A stretch of 64,000 nucleotides of DNA from an uncultured Prevotellaceae bacterium (GTDB lineage: Bacteria; Bacteroidota; Bacteroidia; Bacteroidales; Bacteroidaceae). The stretch is from positions 98,217-162,216 of the forward strand of contig ONDH01000001.1 in assembly GCA_900316505.1 (NCBI GenBank), read 5' to 3'. Below the pieces are notes generated by a model. The model searched no databases. It saw only the letters and a list, made by a program, of their open reading frames with translations, and was not told the DNA's origin. The position numbers were made by a program, and so were the translations under genes. Positions 50,887 through 59,902 of the stretch are shown here, piece by piece. The number at the start of each line of letters is the position of its first letter. Position 1 is the first letter of the stretch.

Positions 50887-51507
50887 TTAGTGCCAAGTGG
50901 TGTCCTTATCTTTCTTATATTTATAGATGCGCACTAATTTGATGTCGAAGATAAGGGTGGAGTAGTCGGGTACCATGCTGGACGGGTTTACCTTGGGGTT
51001 GTAACCCAGATAGTAAGGCACAACAACCTTCCAGCGATCACCTTCCACCATGTGCATCACAGCAGTGGAGAAACCTGTGATGATACTGTTGGTGACAGGC
51101 ATCAACTTGGGCACGTCAGTCTCCTCGTTGAACGTGTAAGTGCTGTAACTCTTGTCGAAGACATTACCCTGCGTGTATGACATGGAAGGAATGAGACGTC
51201 CCAAGTAGTGAACACGAACGGAGTCGTTATTTTCGGGAAGTTTGTCACCAGTTCCTTTCTCCAACTTCTGCACGTAAATGTAGTAGTTGTTGTTCAAGTC
51301 GGGGCGTGGTTCTCGTGTGTTGAGGTTGTAAGCAATGATTTTTGTCCAACCGTCACGTCCTGCATCGGCAAGTGAAGCGATGGAATCCACGTAGTGCTGA
51401 TTCCTTGCCTGCCAGTTGTCATACTCGCCCACCTCGTCTTTCTCGCTACATGAAGCCAGAAAAATGAGGGCGGCGAATAAGGGTAGAATATGAAATAATT
51501 TCTTCAT
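50887..51507 (-). CDS. FKBP-type peptidyl-prolyl isomerase lipoprotein
   Basis: This 206-residue protein has lipobox LIFLASC (Cys20), a helical region (about 30-60), then an FKBP domain: VQKLEKGTGDKLPENNDSVRVHYLGRL, then FDKS, then the GFSTAVMHMVEGDRWKVVVPYYLGY active-site strand, ending with STLIFDIKLVRI. It is probably a periplasmic folding factor anchored to a membrane. The domain has an insert (about 110-135) around the STYTFNEE segment. It lies downstream of glyS on the same strand with a 76-base gap that contains a weak GC hairpin. Confidence 0.88.
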   Translation of the reverse strand: MKKLFHILPLFAALIFLASCSEKDEVGEYDNWQARNQHYVDSIASLADAGRDGWTKIIAYNLNTREPRPDLNNNYYIYVQKLEKGTGDKLPENNDSVRVHYLGRLIPSMSYTQGNVFDKSYSTYTFNEETDVPKLMPVTNSIITGFSTAVMHMVEGDRWKVVVPYYLGYNPKVNPSSMVPDYSTLIFDIKLVRIYKYKKDKDTTWH

Positions 51508-51583
51508 TTGTTATCTATTACAAAGTTTATCAAGGGGCTGGTCCGCATGACAATAATCGCCCAGCGCGTGGGCTGGTGGCTGG

Positions 51584-53137
51584 TTACTTCAAGTTCTTCA
51601 GGAGGCTGGTGATGGTCACCTGGTCTTCGATGATGCCACGCAAGTCGGCGATGTTGACACGCTCCTGCTTCATCGTGTCGCGATAGCGCAGGGTCACGGT
51701 GTTGTCCTCCAGCGTCTGGTTGTCCACGGTCACGCAGAACGGAGTGCCGATGGCATCCTGACGGCGGTAACGCTTGCCAATCTGATCCTTCTCCTCGTAT
51801 TTGCAGTTGAAGTGGAACTTCAGACCGTCAATGATTTCACGAGCTTTCTCAGGCAGACCGTCTTTCTTGGTGAGTGGGAACACCGCCAGCTTCACAGGAG
51901 CCAAAGCTGCAGGCAGACGGAGCACCACGCGGGTGTCGCCACCTTCGAGCTGCTCCTCGCAGTAGCTGTGGCACATCACAGAGAGGAACATACGGTCCAC
52001 ACCGATAGAGGTCTCGATGACGTATGGAGTGTATGAAGTGTTGTCTTCAGGATCGAAATACTCAATCTTCTTGCCGCTGTACTTGGCATGCTGAGAGAGG
52101 TCGAAGTTCGTGCGAGAGTGGATACCTTCCACCTCCTTGAAGCCGAACGGCATCTTGAATTCCACGTCGGTGGCAGCGTTGGCATAGTGAGCCAGCTTGT
52201 CGTGGTCGTGGAAACGGTAGTTCTCAGCACCAAAACCGAGTGCCTGATGCCATGCCATGCGACGCTTCTTCCATTCCTCAAACCAAGCCAATTCTGTGCC
52301 AGGCTTCACGAAGAACTGCATCTCCATCTGCTCAAACTCCCTCATGCGGAAGATGAACTGACGCGCCACAATCTCGTTGCGGAATGCCTTACCAATTTGA
52401 GCAATACCGAATGGCACCTTCATGCGTCCCGTCTTCTGCACGTTCAGATAGTTCACGAAGATGCCCTGAGCCGTTTCAGGACGCAGGTAGATGGTGCTTG
52501 CACCCTCGGCAGCAGCACCCATCTCCGTCTTGAACATCAGGTTGAACTGACGCACGTCCGTCCAGTTGCGAGTGCCACTGATGGGGCAAACAATGCCTTC
52601 GTCAAGGATGATTTGTTTCAAACCTTCCAAGTCGATGCCGCCTTCAGCGTTCATCACCTCCTGATAACGCTGATGCAAGGCATCACGCTTTGCCTGCTCC
52701 TCCAATACACGGGCAGAAGTGGCACGATATTGAGCCTCGTCGAAAGCATCACCAAAACGCTTGCGTGCCTTGGCTACTTCCTTTTCAATCTTCTCGTCAT
52801 ACTTGGCAATCTGATCCTCGATGAGCACATCGGCGCGATAACGCTTCTTTGAATCGCGGTTGTCGATGAGTGGGTCATTGAATGCATCCACATGACCTGA
52901 TGCCTTCCAAATGGTTGGGTGCATGAAGATGGCAGAGTCGATGCCCACGATGTTCTCGTGCAGCAACACCATATACTGCCACCAGTACTGCTTGATATTA
53001 TTCTTCAACTCCACGCCGTTCTGACCATAGTCATATACGGCACCCAGTCCGTCATAAATCTCTGAAGAGGGGAACACGAATCCGTATTCCTTGCAGTGGC
53101 TTACCACTTTCTTGAAAATGTCTTCTTGCTGTGCCAT
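51584..53137 (-). CDS. glyS: glycyl-tRNA synthetase (class II, single-chain)
   Basis: This 517-residue protein is the alpha2-type enzyme. Motif signs are FVFPSSEIYDGLGAVYDYGQNGVELKNNIKQYWW at the N-terminus, LRPETAQGIFVNYLN for motif 2, and the RMREFEQMEMQFFV stretch, with an anticodon-binding domain at the C-terminus (LAPVKLAVFPLTKKDGLPEKA). The frame runs 118 codons farther upstream, but ATG 53137 begins the conserved protein and lies 40 bases after the leftward -7 box at 53177. It diverges from argE. Confidence 0.95.
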   Translation of the reverse strand: MAQQEDIFKKVVSHCKEYGFVFPSSEIYDGLGAVYDYGQNGVELKNNIKQYWWQYMVLLHENIVGIDSAIFMHPTIWKASGHVDAFNDPLIDNRDSKKRYRADVLIEDQIAKYDEKIEKEVAKARKRFGDAFDEAQYRATSARVLEEQAKRDALHQRYQEVMNAEGGIDLEGLKQIILDEGIVCPISGTRNWTDVRQFNLMFKTEMGAAAEGASTIYLRPETAQGIFVNYLNVQKTGRMKVPFGIAQIGKAFRNEIVARQFIFRMREFEQMEMQFFVKPGTELAWFEEWKKRRMAWHQALGFGAENYRFHDHDKLAHYANAATDVEFKMPFGFKEVEGIHSRTNFDLSQHAKYSGKKIEYFDPEDNTSYTPYVIETSIGVDRMFLSVMCHSYCEEQLEGGDTRVVLRLPAALAPVKLAVFPLTKKDGLPEKAREIIDGLKFHFNCKYEEKDQIGKRYRRQDAIGTPFCVTVDNQTLEDNTVTLRYRDTMKQERVNIADLRGIIEDQVTITSLLKNLK

Positions 53138-53176
53138 TATCTTGTTAGTTTTATTATTCAAATCACAAAAACGATG

Positions 53177-53214
53177 CAAAGTTACGATTTTCTCACTAAA
53201 ATGTAGTACCTTTG
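53177..53214. promoter_or_regulatory. Divergent glyS/argE promoters
   Basis: CAAAGTTA (53177-53184) reads TAACTTTG toward glyS, and TACCTTTG (53207-53214) faces argE. The boxes are 22 bases apart, so the two transcripts use overlapping promoter DNA. Confidence 0.8.
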
Positions 53215-53242
53215 CCTTTAAAATAATGTAAAAGTGCTGAAA

Positions 53243-54298
53243 ATGATGTACAAAGAGCAAACGAACGAGGCAGTCGAACTGCTGAAAATGCTGATTGCCA
53301 CACCATCGGTCAGTCGCGACGAGGCGGCTGCAGCGGCTGTGTTGGAGGCATATATGAGGGAAAAGGAATTGAACCCCCAACGGCATGGAAATAATGTGTG
53401 GTGTGCCAGCCCTAATTTCGACGAGTCGAAGCCCGTTATCTTGCTCAATGCCCATGTTGACACGGTGAAACCTGTGGCGGGATGGCAGCACGCCCCCTTC
53501 ACGCCAACTTTCGAGGGTGATAAACTCTATGGTTTGGGCAGCAATGACTGTGGTGGTGGTTTGATGGCACTATTGCAGGTGTTAATGCTTTTGAAGGACA
53601 AACCGAAACCATACAACCTGATTTATTTGGCGAGTTGTGAAGAGGAGGTCTCGGGCAAGAATGGCATCGAGTCAGTTCTGCCCCTCCTGCCTAAGATTGA
53701 CTTTGCCATTGTGGGTGAACCTACGGGCATGCAACCAGCTATTGCGGAGAAGGGACTGATGGTCATCGATGCCACCGCTCATGGGAAGGCAGGTCATGCG
53801 GCACGGAATGAGGGCGACAATGCCATCTACCATGCGATGAAGGACATCCAGTGGCTCTCGGAATGGAAGTTCCCGAAACAGACAGACTTGTTAGGGCCTG
53901 TAAAGAACACGGTCACCATTGTCAATGCTGGCACACAGCACAATGTGATTCCCGATACTTGCACCTTCACCATAGATGTACGCAGCAACGAGTGCTACAC
54001 CAACGAGGAAATCTTCGCTTTCTTTCAAGAGCATCTCACTTCGGACTTGAAAGCACGTTCTTTCCGTCTGTCTTCGTCGAAGATAGATGTGGAGCATCCT
54101 TTTGTGCAGGCTTGCATTAAAGAAGGCTTGAAACCATTTGGCTCTCCCACGTTGAGCGACCAAGCCTTGATGCGTTTCCCATCGCTCAAACTCGGACCAG
54201 GCGAGTCTTCGCGTTCCCACACGGCTGATGAATACATCAAAATCAGCGAGATAGACGATGCTATCTCGCTGTACACGAAGTTGCTGAACAATTTTTGA
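53243..54298 (+). CDS. argE: M20 family acetylornithine deacetylase-like peptidase
   Basis: This 351-residue metallopeptidase has LLNAHVDTVKP with zinc-ligand His and Asp, GLGSNDCGGGLMALL with the bridging Asp, the catalytic glutamate pair in ASCEEEVSGKNG, and VGEPTGMQPAIAEKG. In Bacteroidetes this group serves arginine synthesis by deacylating N-acetyl- or N-succinylornithine. Other M20 substrates are possible, and no arg genes are adjacent. ATG 53243 or 53246 is preferred to a GTG at 53234. The last metal histidine is in SRSHTADEY. Confidence 0.85.
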   Translation: MMYKEQTNEAVELLKMLIATPSVSRDEAAAAAVLEAYMREKELNPQRHGNNVWCASPNFDESKPVILLNAHVDTVKPVAGWQHAPFTPTFEGDKLYGLGSNDCGGGLMALLQVLMLLKDKPKPYNLIYLASCEEEVSGKNGIESVLPLLPKIDFAIVGEPTGMQPAIAEKGLMVIDATAHGKAGHAARNEGDNAIYHAMKDIQWLSEWKFPKQTDLLGPVKNTVTIVNAGTQHNVIPDTCTFTIDVRSNECYTNEEIFAFFQEHLTSDLKARSFRLSSSKIDVEHPFVQACIKEGLKPFGSPTLSDQALMRFPSLKLGPGESSRSHTADEYIKISEIDDAISLYTKLLNNF

Positions 54299-54331
54299 TT
54301 GCTGCGTAGCAATACATTCATCTCCCACCTA

Positions 54332-55168
54332 TTACAAGTCTAAATTCATCTTTTCATCGACGATGACATCGGGGTGAAGTAGGGTGCGATAGTGGGCGAT
54401 GAGTTCGTTGACGGTGGGCATAAGTTCCTGAAGTCCTTTTAAGTCATGATCTCCTACTGCGTATGCGATGTCATTGAATACATGGAGGACTCGTTTTGCT
54501 GTGGCTGATTCGGCACCGCTGGGAGACATGACCAGAAAATCTCCTCGCCAGTCGCTCCATGTGATGTAGTAGAGTGTGCCGTCGAGTTGATTGGAGACGG
54601 CATCCATAGGGACAGCTGTGTAAATGACGAGCATGTGGAGCGTCTGGATGGCATTATAGGTTTCCTTGTCCACCTTCATCTTCATGGTGCGCACCACGTT
54701 CTTCCCCATTTCGATGTTATTGGGAGATGCAGCCTCCTTGCCAGGACTCAGCACGACGAGGGAGGTGTCCCTGGCATCGTAGCTGAGCGCATGAGGCGGA
54801 TTGAAAGAGGGAGCGCTGATGAAAAGATGTTTGTAGCATGGATAGATTTTCTGCATCTCTTCTTCCTTCTCCATGTACTCATCGATGTCTTGATGTCTTT
54901 TCTCTCGCATGGCTTTCTTGACTTCCTCGCTGGCATCCTTGTCAGGAAATTCCTGCTTGGGCACATAATATCCTGTCCACCATCTTTTGCCCTCTTGATT
55001 TCCAGCATATTTGAACATCTCGATGATGTCCTTGTTATTTTCTTTCCCGTTTCTGTATCTCAGGGTGGAATTGAGACAGAATCGGTCTGTTTTCTTGTTG
55101 TAATCCACCTGCCCCATTGCATAGGTGGCGATGAGGGTCAGCAGGATAATTGTAATCATCTTTTTCAT
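54332..55168 (-). CDS. exported protein of unknown function, third gene of DUF4419 module 2
   Basis: This 278-residue protein has a signal peptide (ITIILLTLIATYAMGQ). I do not recognise a family. It has a charged N-terminal half (EEVKKAMREKRHQDIDEYMEKEEEMQKIY), a conserved-looking YKHLFISAPSFNPPHALSYDARDTSLVVLSPG and a helical C-terminus. Its ATG overlaps the stop of the DUF4419 gene by 4 bases (55165-55168), so the two are translationally coupled and probably act together. The first DUF4419 module has no such partner. Confidence 0.75.
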   Translation of the reverse strand: MKKMITIILLTLIATYAMGQVDYNKKTDRFCLNSTLRYRNGKENNKDIIEMFKYAGNQEGKRWWTGYYVPKQEFPDKDASEEVKKAMREKRHQDIDEYMEKEEEMQKIYPCYKHLFISAPSFNPPHALSYDARDTSLVVLSPGKEAASPNNIEMGKNVVRTMKMKVDKETYNAIQTLHMLVIYTAVPMDAVSNQLDGTLYYITWSDWRGDFLVMSPSGAESATAKRVLHVFNDIAYAVGDHDLKGLQELMPTVNELIAHYRTLLHPDVIVDEKMNLDL

Positions 55169-57204
55169 TTCTGTATGGGTTTTGTGGGGTTGGTGGAAGG
55201 GAGGATTCCTTCGAAATCATCAATGTTGACGTTTCTCTTTCTTATGGGTACATCTTTGATTTTCGTCGCATCTTGCATGACGATGTTATACTCATTGAGG
55301 TTGTTGTTGAGTTCCACAGTTATTAATCCTATGTACGAAATTCGAATTTTGTCTTTAGGATTCACTGTCTTGAGAGTGAAATGACCAAGGGAATCGGTTG
55401 TGGTTGATTTCACGATACGGCCCCGTTCGTTTATTTCCACGACATTGGCACCCCAAAGTGGACCATTAGCATCGCTTACGGTACCGATGATTGTATGAGT
55501 CCTCTTGGCTTTAATCTTTTTGCCCTTAGTTTTGGTCTTGTCGCTCTTAGTCTTAATTTCGATGACTCCATTGCGGCCTTTCTCACCCCAGATGGCTGTG
55601 GCAGCAGCATCCTTGAGGATGGTGATGTCCTTGATGTCATCAGGATCTACTCCTACGAGTTCTGCGATGTCCTCGTCGTAGATGTCTTCAATATCATCGT
55701 TCACAGGATAAGGTTCTCCATTCACCACAATTAATGGGTTTCGGTTGCCAGGAGATGCCTGCCTCTCTACATTGTTGATGATGATATTGGGGAAGCGCTG
55801 ACGGAGTGCTTTTTCCTCCTCTTCTGTGATTTTCCCTTCGACCTTGAGGTTGTCGATAGTCATCTTATCCATCCATTCGGGAAGGACGATTTCATCGGTG
55901 AAATGGAGCCATAATTGCTTAATGTGTGACAACTTTGAAAGATGTTCTGGCACACGGTTTACGCGCAATTCGATGCCATAGAAGGATTCCCCCTCATCCA
56001 TTTTCTTGAGTTTCTCCACAATCGTCTCTTCGCCCTCTAACTGTCGTACCACCCAACCCATCTTAGGCGTGAGGGTATGCGTGAGGGTGTCCACCTCTGT
56101 GCCGATGTAGCCGGCAATGAGTTGCATGGGGATAGTCGTGAGGACATCGCCATTTTCAGGGTCGATGATTTGGTATTTGAAATCTACATATACACGCTCC
56201 GACGGCATTGTGTGCGTGTGGGGCACTTGGTCAAGGGTCTGCCCCTTTTCGTCAGGAAAGAGTTTGAGAATCCATCCATCCAGTTCTGTCGGGTTGCGCA
56301 GGTCGCAGTTGCCACCAACCAGTTTGTTAGGATTGTATTTTTTTACCATGCTCTGCCAGAAAGTCTGGTCGGGTTTGCCTTTGGATGCGTTGACGAACTC
56401 GGTCAGGATGGGTGTGAGGCTTTGTATCCAATCTTCCATGCCGTACTTTTCCAGTTCCTTCGTCTTTTCCAACACCTTCTCCCAGTCTTCAGGCGTACCT
56501 GTAAGGGTGACGGTCGGAATGCCACAGGCGATATAATGCACGATATAATCGAAGTACGATTTCATGGTTTCCATCAGGGTGATTTGAGAGGTGATGCGTT
56601 CAATGGTGCTAGTGGTAGTGAAGTCGGCTGTGATAGTCTTGGCGATGTCCTCTTTGGTGTATTCGTTGATTTGTTTCGCGAAAGCATCAATGAGTTTATC
56701 CCATTCAGGATCTCCCTCCAACAGTTCTTTCTCGGTTTCAATCACCAAGTCCATCTTCCCCGTATGACTTACCAGCTGGTCGCGCAGTTCCTCAGGGTGC
56801 GCGTTCACGTAGCGTGCGAATCCTTGACTGATGAGCACCCAAACCATATCGGGTGAAAGGACAAGGGGACGATGATCGGCGTATGCTCGCACAATTGTTT
56901 GGAAGAATACGTCCTTCCCCTTGAAGATGTAGAACTTTTCCTCATCCGAGAAACTTTTGGCAACCCATTTCTTAGTGTCACCAGGTACACCTTCATCTTC
57001 AAAGATGCCAAAGTTCTTCCCAAGAGCGCGAGAGCCATCAGTCATGAATTCCTCTATCGTGAGGGTGTTTTCGCTAATGGGGGCAAGGTTCTCATCAACG
57101 GTGAAAGTGATGCTCCCTTCCGTGCGATTGACGATTTTGTTGTTCTGTGCCCAACCAGCAAGGGTGGTCAGCACAATACAAATGAGTGTAACGAATCTTT
57201 TCAT
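55165..57204 (-). CDS. secreted DUF4419 protein fused to SusC-like plug and CarboxypepD_reg modules (copy 2)
   Basis: This 679-residue protein has a signal peptide (LICIVLTTLAGWAQ) and a DUF4419 core (about 60-480) parallel to copy 1 (RAYADHRPLVLSPDMVWVLISQGF, YVNAHPEELRDQLV). Residues about 488-554 read like the plug of SusC-type receptors (NPLIVVNGEPY, DIKDITILKDAAATAIWGEKG, GVIEIKTK). A Lys/Thr linker follows, then a CarboxypepD_reg-like domain (about 570-645, IIGTVSDANGPLWGANVVE, DSLGHFTLKTVNPKDKIRISYIG). In SusC the order is the reverse and a barrel follows; none is present here. ATG 57204 gives a clean signal peptide after a -7 box at 57241. Confidence 0.85.
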   Translation of the reverse strand: MKRFVTLICIVLTTLAGWAQNNKIVNRTEGSITFTVDENLAPISENTLTIEEFMTDGSRALGKNFGIFEDEGVPGDTKKWVAKSFSDEEKFYIFKGKDVFFQTIVRAYADHRPLVLSPDMVWVLISQGFARYVNAHPEELRDQLVSHTGKMDLVIETEKELLEGDPEWDKLIDAFAKQINEYTKEDIAKTITADFTTTSTIERITSQITLMETMKSYFDYIVHYIACGIPTVTLTGTPEDWEKVLEKTKELEKYGMEDWIQSLTPILTEFVNASKGKPDQTFWQSMVKKYNPNKLVGGNCDLRNPTELDGWILKLFPDEKGQTLDQVPHTHTMPSERVYVDFKYQIIDPENGDVLTTIPMQLIAGYIGTEVDTLTHTLTPKMGWVVRQLEGEETIVEKLKKMDEGESFYGIELRVNRVPEHLSKLSHIKQLWLHFTDEIVLPEWMDKMTIDNLKVEGKITEEEEKALRQRFPNIIINNVERQASPGNRNPLIVVNGEPYPVNDDIEDIYDEDIAELVGVDPDDIKDITILKDAAATAIWGEKGRNGVIEIKTKSDKTKTKGKKIKAKRTHTIIGTVSDANGPLWGANVVEINERGRIVKSTTTDSLGHFTLKTVNPKDKIRISYIGLITVELNNNLNEYNIVMQDATKIKDVPIRKRNVNIDDFEGILPSTNPTKPIQK

Positions 57205-57240
57205 ACTGTAAACTTTTTGATGTAAATGATTTTGTTGCTG

Positions 57241-57303
57241 CAAAGATAGGGAAACTTGCATAAAAACACCAAGAAAATCATTTTACAAAAATTTTACATT
57301 TTC
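57241..57303 (-). promoter_or_regulatory. Conserved 41-bp operator and -7 box of DUF4419 gene (copy 2)
   Basis: On the minus strand, 57303 to 57263 matches 18810-18850 at 39 of 41 bases, followed after 14 bases by TATCTTTG (57248-57241). Further upstream are two TTCCACCCC copies (about 57311-57328) and 11-bp-phased TTTGTAAAATT / TTTGCAAAATC sites (about 57332-57361). Confidence 0.8.
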
Positions 57304-57383
57304 GTCAGGGGGTGGAAAGAGGGGTGGAAAACGATTTTGCAAAAATTTTACAAAGATTTTGTAAAATACTGATATGGCATGAC

Positions 57384-58565
57384 TTACAGAGAAAGAATAA
57401 AATTATCCCAGTCTTTTGCTGCTCCTTCGCCGTCAAACACTTTTTGTTGCATTCGAAGACGGTTTTGTGTCACGGCACTATTGCTGCATGCCATCAATTT
57501 AGAGATATTGGAAGGTGAAACTTCCATCTTGATGAGCATACAAATGCGGTATTCGGTATCAGAAAGGGGGTAGAGAGTGAAGAGCTTTTCCTTGAATGTG
57601 GGGTATGCCTTCAGGAGTCCAGCTTCTATCTTTTTCCAATCGGCATCTTTCAGCACCTTATTATTATATATATGTGTTGTCAGTAGCTGATTGATTTCCT
57701 TGTCATAGAACTGACGTTTGCTTCGTGAGGACAAGAATATTTCAGCAGCCTCCTCTTTCCGGATTTCTCTCTGTTTGCGCAAATGAAGTATCAGGAGGGT
57801 GGCAGCCACTACAATGATGAGAGCTGAAAGGCTGACAATCCAGATGAACTGCCGTTCTTTTGAGTTCTCTGCTTCCAGTTGGGCATTCATGTCGTTGAGA
57901 ACTTGGCTTTTGGCTTGTGCGTGTAGCTTTTGTATGCGCATGATTACATCTGCCTTGGGTTGGGCAGTGCTGTCTTGCTGCATTTCTTTGATGGTTTGTA
58001 TGTATTCGCTGCTGAGTCGCATACCTAAGGTGTCTCCACTTTCTTTGAAGTAAAAGTATGCAAGTTGTTGCATTTCATTTGCTTCATGGAGCAATCCGTT
58101 GCGCATGTATATGTTACCGATTTGTACATAGCAATGGCTTTTCAAAGGAGTGGTGATATGGGCGCTGTCGCACATTAAGGATTTTTGGTAGTAAAGCAGC
58201 GCTTTCTCTCCGTTTTGTATGAAAGAGTTGACACATCCAGCATAATAGTAAGCTTCAGGAAGATGCCCATTAGGGTCGTGCTTCTCGAAGTGTTCAACCA
58301 CCGTATTGATAAGTGAGTCGGATGCGTGTTCCTTCTTTGCCCATTCGTCGGCTTTCACTAGGAGCAGGTTGTAGTATGCTCGGGTGTCTTCGTTCGCATC
58401 ATTCATGTCCCCATCCATGCGCAGCAGCATATTTCTGGCACTGTCGGCATCTGTGCCTATGAGGCTATCAATGTCAGCAAGAATACGCTCATACTGACTC
58501 ATCCTATTGCAGCAGGGGGTCAGTATGAGCGTAAGGAGGGTTAAGAGAAATGCGATTTTCTTCAT
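57384..58565 (-). CDS. membrane-anchored TPR regulator with C-terminal HTH (paralogue)
   Basis: This 393-residue protein has a lipoprotein-like signal with cysteines 18-19 (ILTPCC), TPR-like helices (about 25-200), a transmembrane segment (about 241-261) and a cytoplasmic part ending in an HTH (about 331-373, LSDTEYRICMLIKMEVSPSNISKLMACSNSAVTQNRLRMQ). It is shorter than its paralogue at 17118 because fewer repeats are present, but the order is the same and both precede a DUF4419 gene. It lies 37 bases after purA and may ride on the fur-purA transcript, while the DUF4419 gene has its own promoter. Confidence 0.82.
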   Translation of the reverse strand: MKKIAFLLTLLTLILTPCCNRMSQYERILADIDSLIGTDADSARNMLLRMDGDMNDANEDTRAYYNLLLVKADEWAKKEHASDSLINTVVEHFEKHDPNGHLPEAYYYAGCVNSFIQNGEKALLYYQKSLMCDSAHITTPLKSHCYVQIGNIYMRNGLLHEANEMQQLAYFYFKESGDTLGMRLSSEYIQTIKEMQQDSTAQPKADVIMRIQKLHAQAKSQVLNDMNAQLEAENSKERQFIWIVSLSALIIVVAATLLILHLRKQREIRKEEAAEIFLSSRSKRQFYDKEINQLLTTHIYNNKVLKDADWKKIEAGLLKAYPTFKEKLFTLYPLSDTEYRICMLIKMEVSPSNISKLMACSNSAVTQNRLRMQQKVFDGEGAAKDWDNFILSL

Positions 58566-58602
58566 AAGTATTGTCAGCGACAATTGACTACTATCGTGTC
58601 AT

Positions 58603-59874
58603 TTATCGTTCAATCGTTTGTTCGCGGTCAGGACCGACACTGACGATTGTGATAGGAGTTTCCAGCTCCTTCTCCAAGAAAGCGATATAGTCAGAAAAAG
58701 CCTTCGGGAATTCTGCCTCGCTGGTCATCTCGGTGAGGTCTGTCTTCCAACCAGGAAGTTCTGTATATACAGGCTCGATGAGACCGTCGCTGATATCGTA
58801 GGGGAAGTCGCGTGTGATGCTGCCATCTTTCAGTTTGTAGGCAGTACATGCTTTGATGGTGTCGAACCCGTCAAGTACGTCACTCTTCATCATGATGAGT
58901 TTCGTCACACCGCTCACCATGATGGCGTAACGGAGTGCCACGAGGTCAACCCATCCGCAACGGCGTTCACGTCCCGTCACGGCACCATATTCGTGACCGA
59001 TGTCACGCATCTTCTGACCTGTTTCATCGAACAACTCTGTTGGGAATGGTCCTGCGCCCACACGGGTGCAGTATGCCTTGATGATACCAAAAACATCGCC
59101 AATCTTGTTAGGTCCGATACCCAAACCAATACATGCGCCTGCACAAATGGTGTTGGAAGACGTGACAAAAGGATAAGAGCCAAAGTCAATGTCGAGCATC
59201 GTGCCTTGAGCACCTTCGCAAAGCACAGACTTTCCTTGCTTCAGAAGCTTGTTGATTTCATGTTCAGAATCCACCAATTGGAACTGCTTGATGTACTCAA
59301 TGCCTTCCATCCACTTCTTCTCCACCTCGGTGATATCGTAGTTGGTGTAGTTGAGGCTCTTGAGAATGCCCTCATGACGTGCCTTGTGAGCGGCATATTT
59401 CTCTTCGAAGTTGTCGAGGATGTCACCGACGCGCAAACCATTACGGCTGGTCTTGTCAGTATAAGTGGGACCAATACCCTTGCCCGTTGTTCCCACCTTG
59501 TTCTTGCCTTTCGCAGCCTCGTAGGCGGCGTCGAGCAGACGGTGAGTTGGCATGATGAGGTGTGCCTTCTTTGAGATATGGAGACGGTTCTTCAGATTGT
59601 GGCCGCTCTTTTCAAGGTCTTTTGCCTCATCCATGAAGAGATCGGGCGCCAATACCACGCCGTTACCGATAATGTTTACCTTGTCACCTTGGAAAATGCC
59701 CGATGGAATGGAACGAAGCACGTACTTCTGTCCTTCGAACTCGAGCGTGTGTCCAGCGTTAGGACCTCCTTGGAAACGGGCTACAACGTCATAGCGTGGA
59801 GTCAACACATCCACGACCTTACCTTTACCTTCGTCTCCCCATTGAAGACCTAACAATACATCTACTTTGCTCAT
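58603..59874 (-). CDS. purA: adenylosuccinate synthetase
   Basis: This 423-residue protein has the usual length. GLQWGDEGKGKVVD at the N-terminus is the GTP-binding and catalytic loop (Asp and His in GPNAGHT), followed by GTTGKGIGPTYTDK, GAQGTMLDIDFGSYPFVTSS and TGRERRCGWVD. It joins IMP and aspartate toward AMP. It follows the fur gene by 28 bases, and the TPR-HTH regulator gene follows by 37 bases. The gene order fur-purA is common in Bacteroides. Confidence 0.97.
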   Translation of the reverse strand: MSKVDVLLGLQWGDEGKGKVVDVLTPRYDVVARFQGGPNAGHTLEFEGQKYVLRSIPSGIFQGDKVNIIGNGVVLAPDLFMDEAKDLEKSGHNLKNRLHISKKAHLIMPTHRLLDAAYEAAKGKNKVGTTGKGIGPTYTDKTSRNGLRVGDILDNFEEKYAAHKARHEGILKSLNYTNYDITEVEKKWMEGIEYIKQFQLVDSEHEINKLLKQGKSVLCEGAQGTMLDIDFGSYPFVTSSNTICAGACIGLGIGPNKIGDVFGIIKAYCTRVGAGPFPTELFDETGQKMRDIGHEYGAVTGRERRCGWVDLVALRYAIMVSGVTKLIMMKSDVLDGFDTIKACTAYKLKDGSITRDFPYDISDGLIEPVYTELPGWKTDLTEMTSEAEFPKAFSDYIAFLEKELETPITIVSVGPDREQTIER

Positions 59875-59902
59875 GTTGATTATAATGTTTTTTAATTTGT
59901 AT

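Noticed and set aside
51533..51583. T-box or riboswitch near glyS
   Set aside because: The GC hairpin there (GCCCAGCGCGTGGGC) lies after the glyS stop, not in its leader, and no riboswitch consensus is recognisable.
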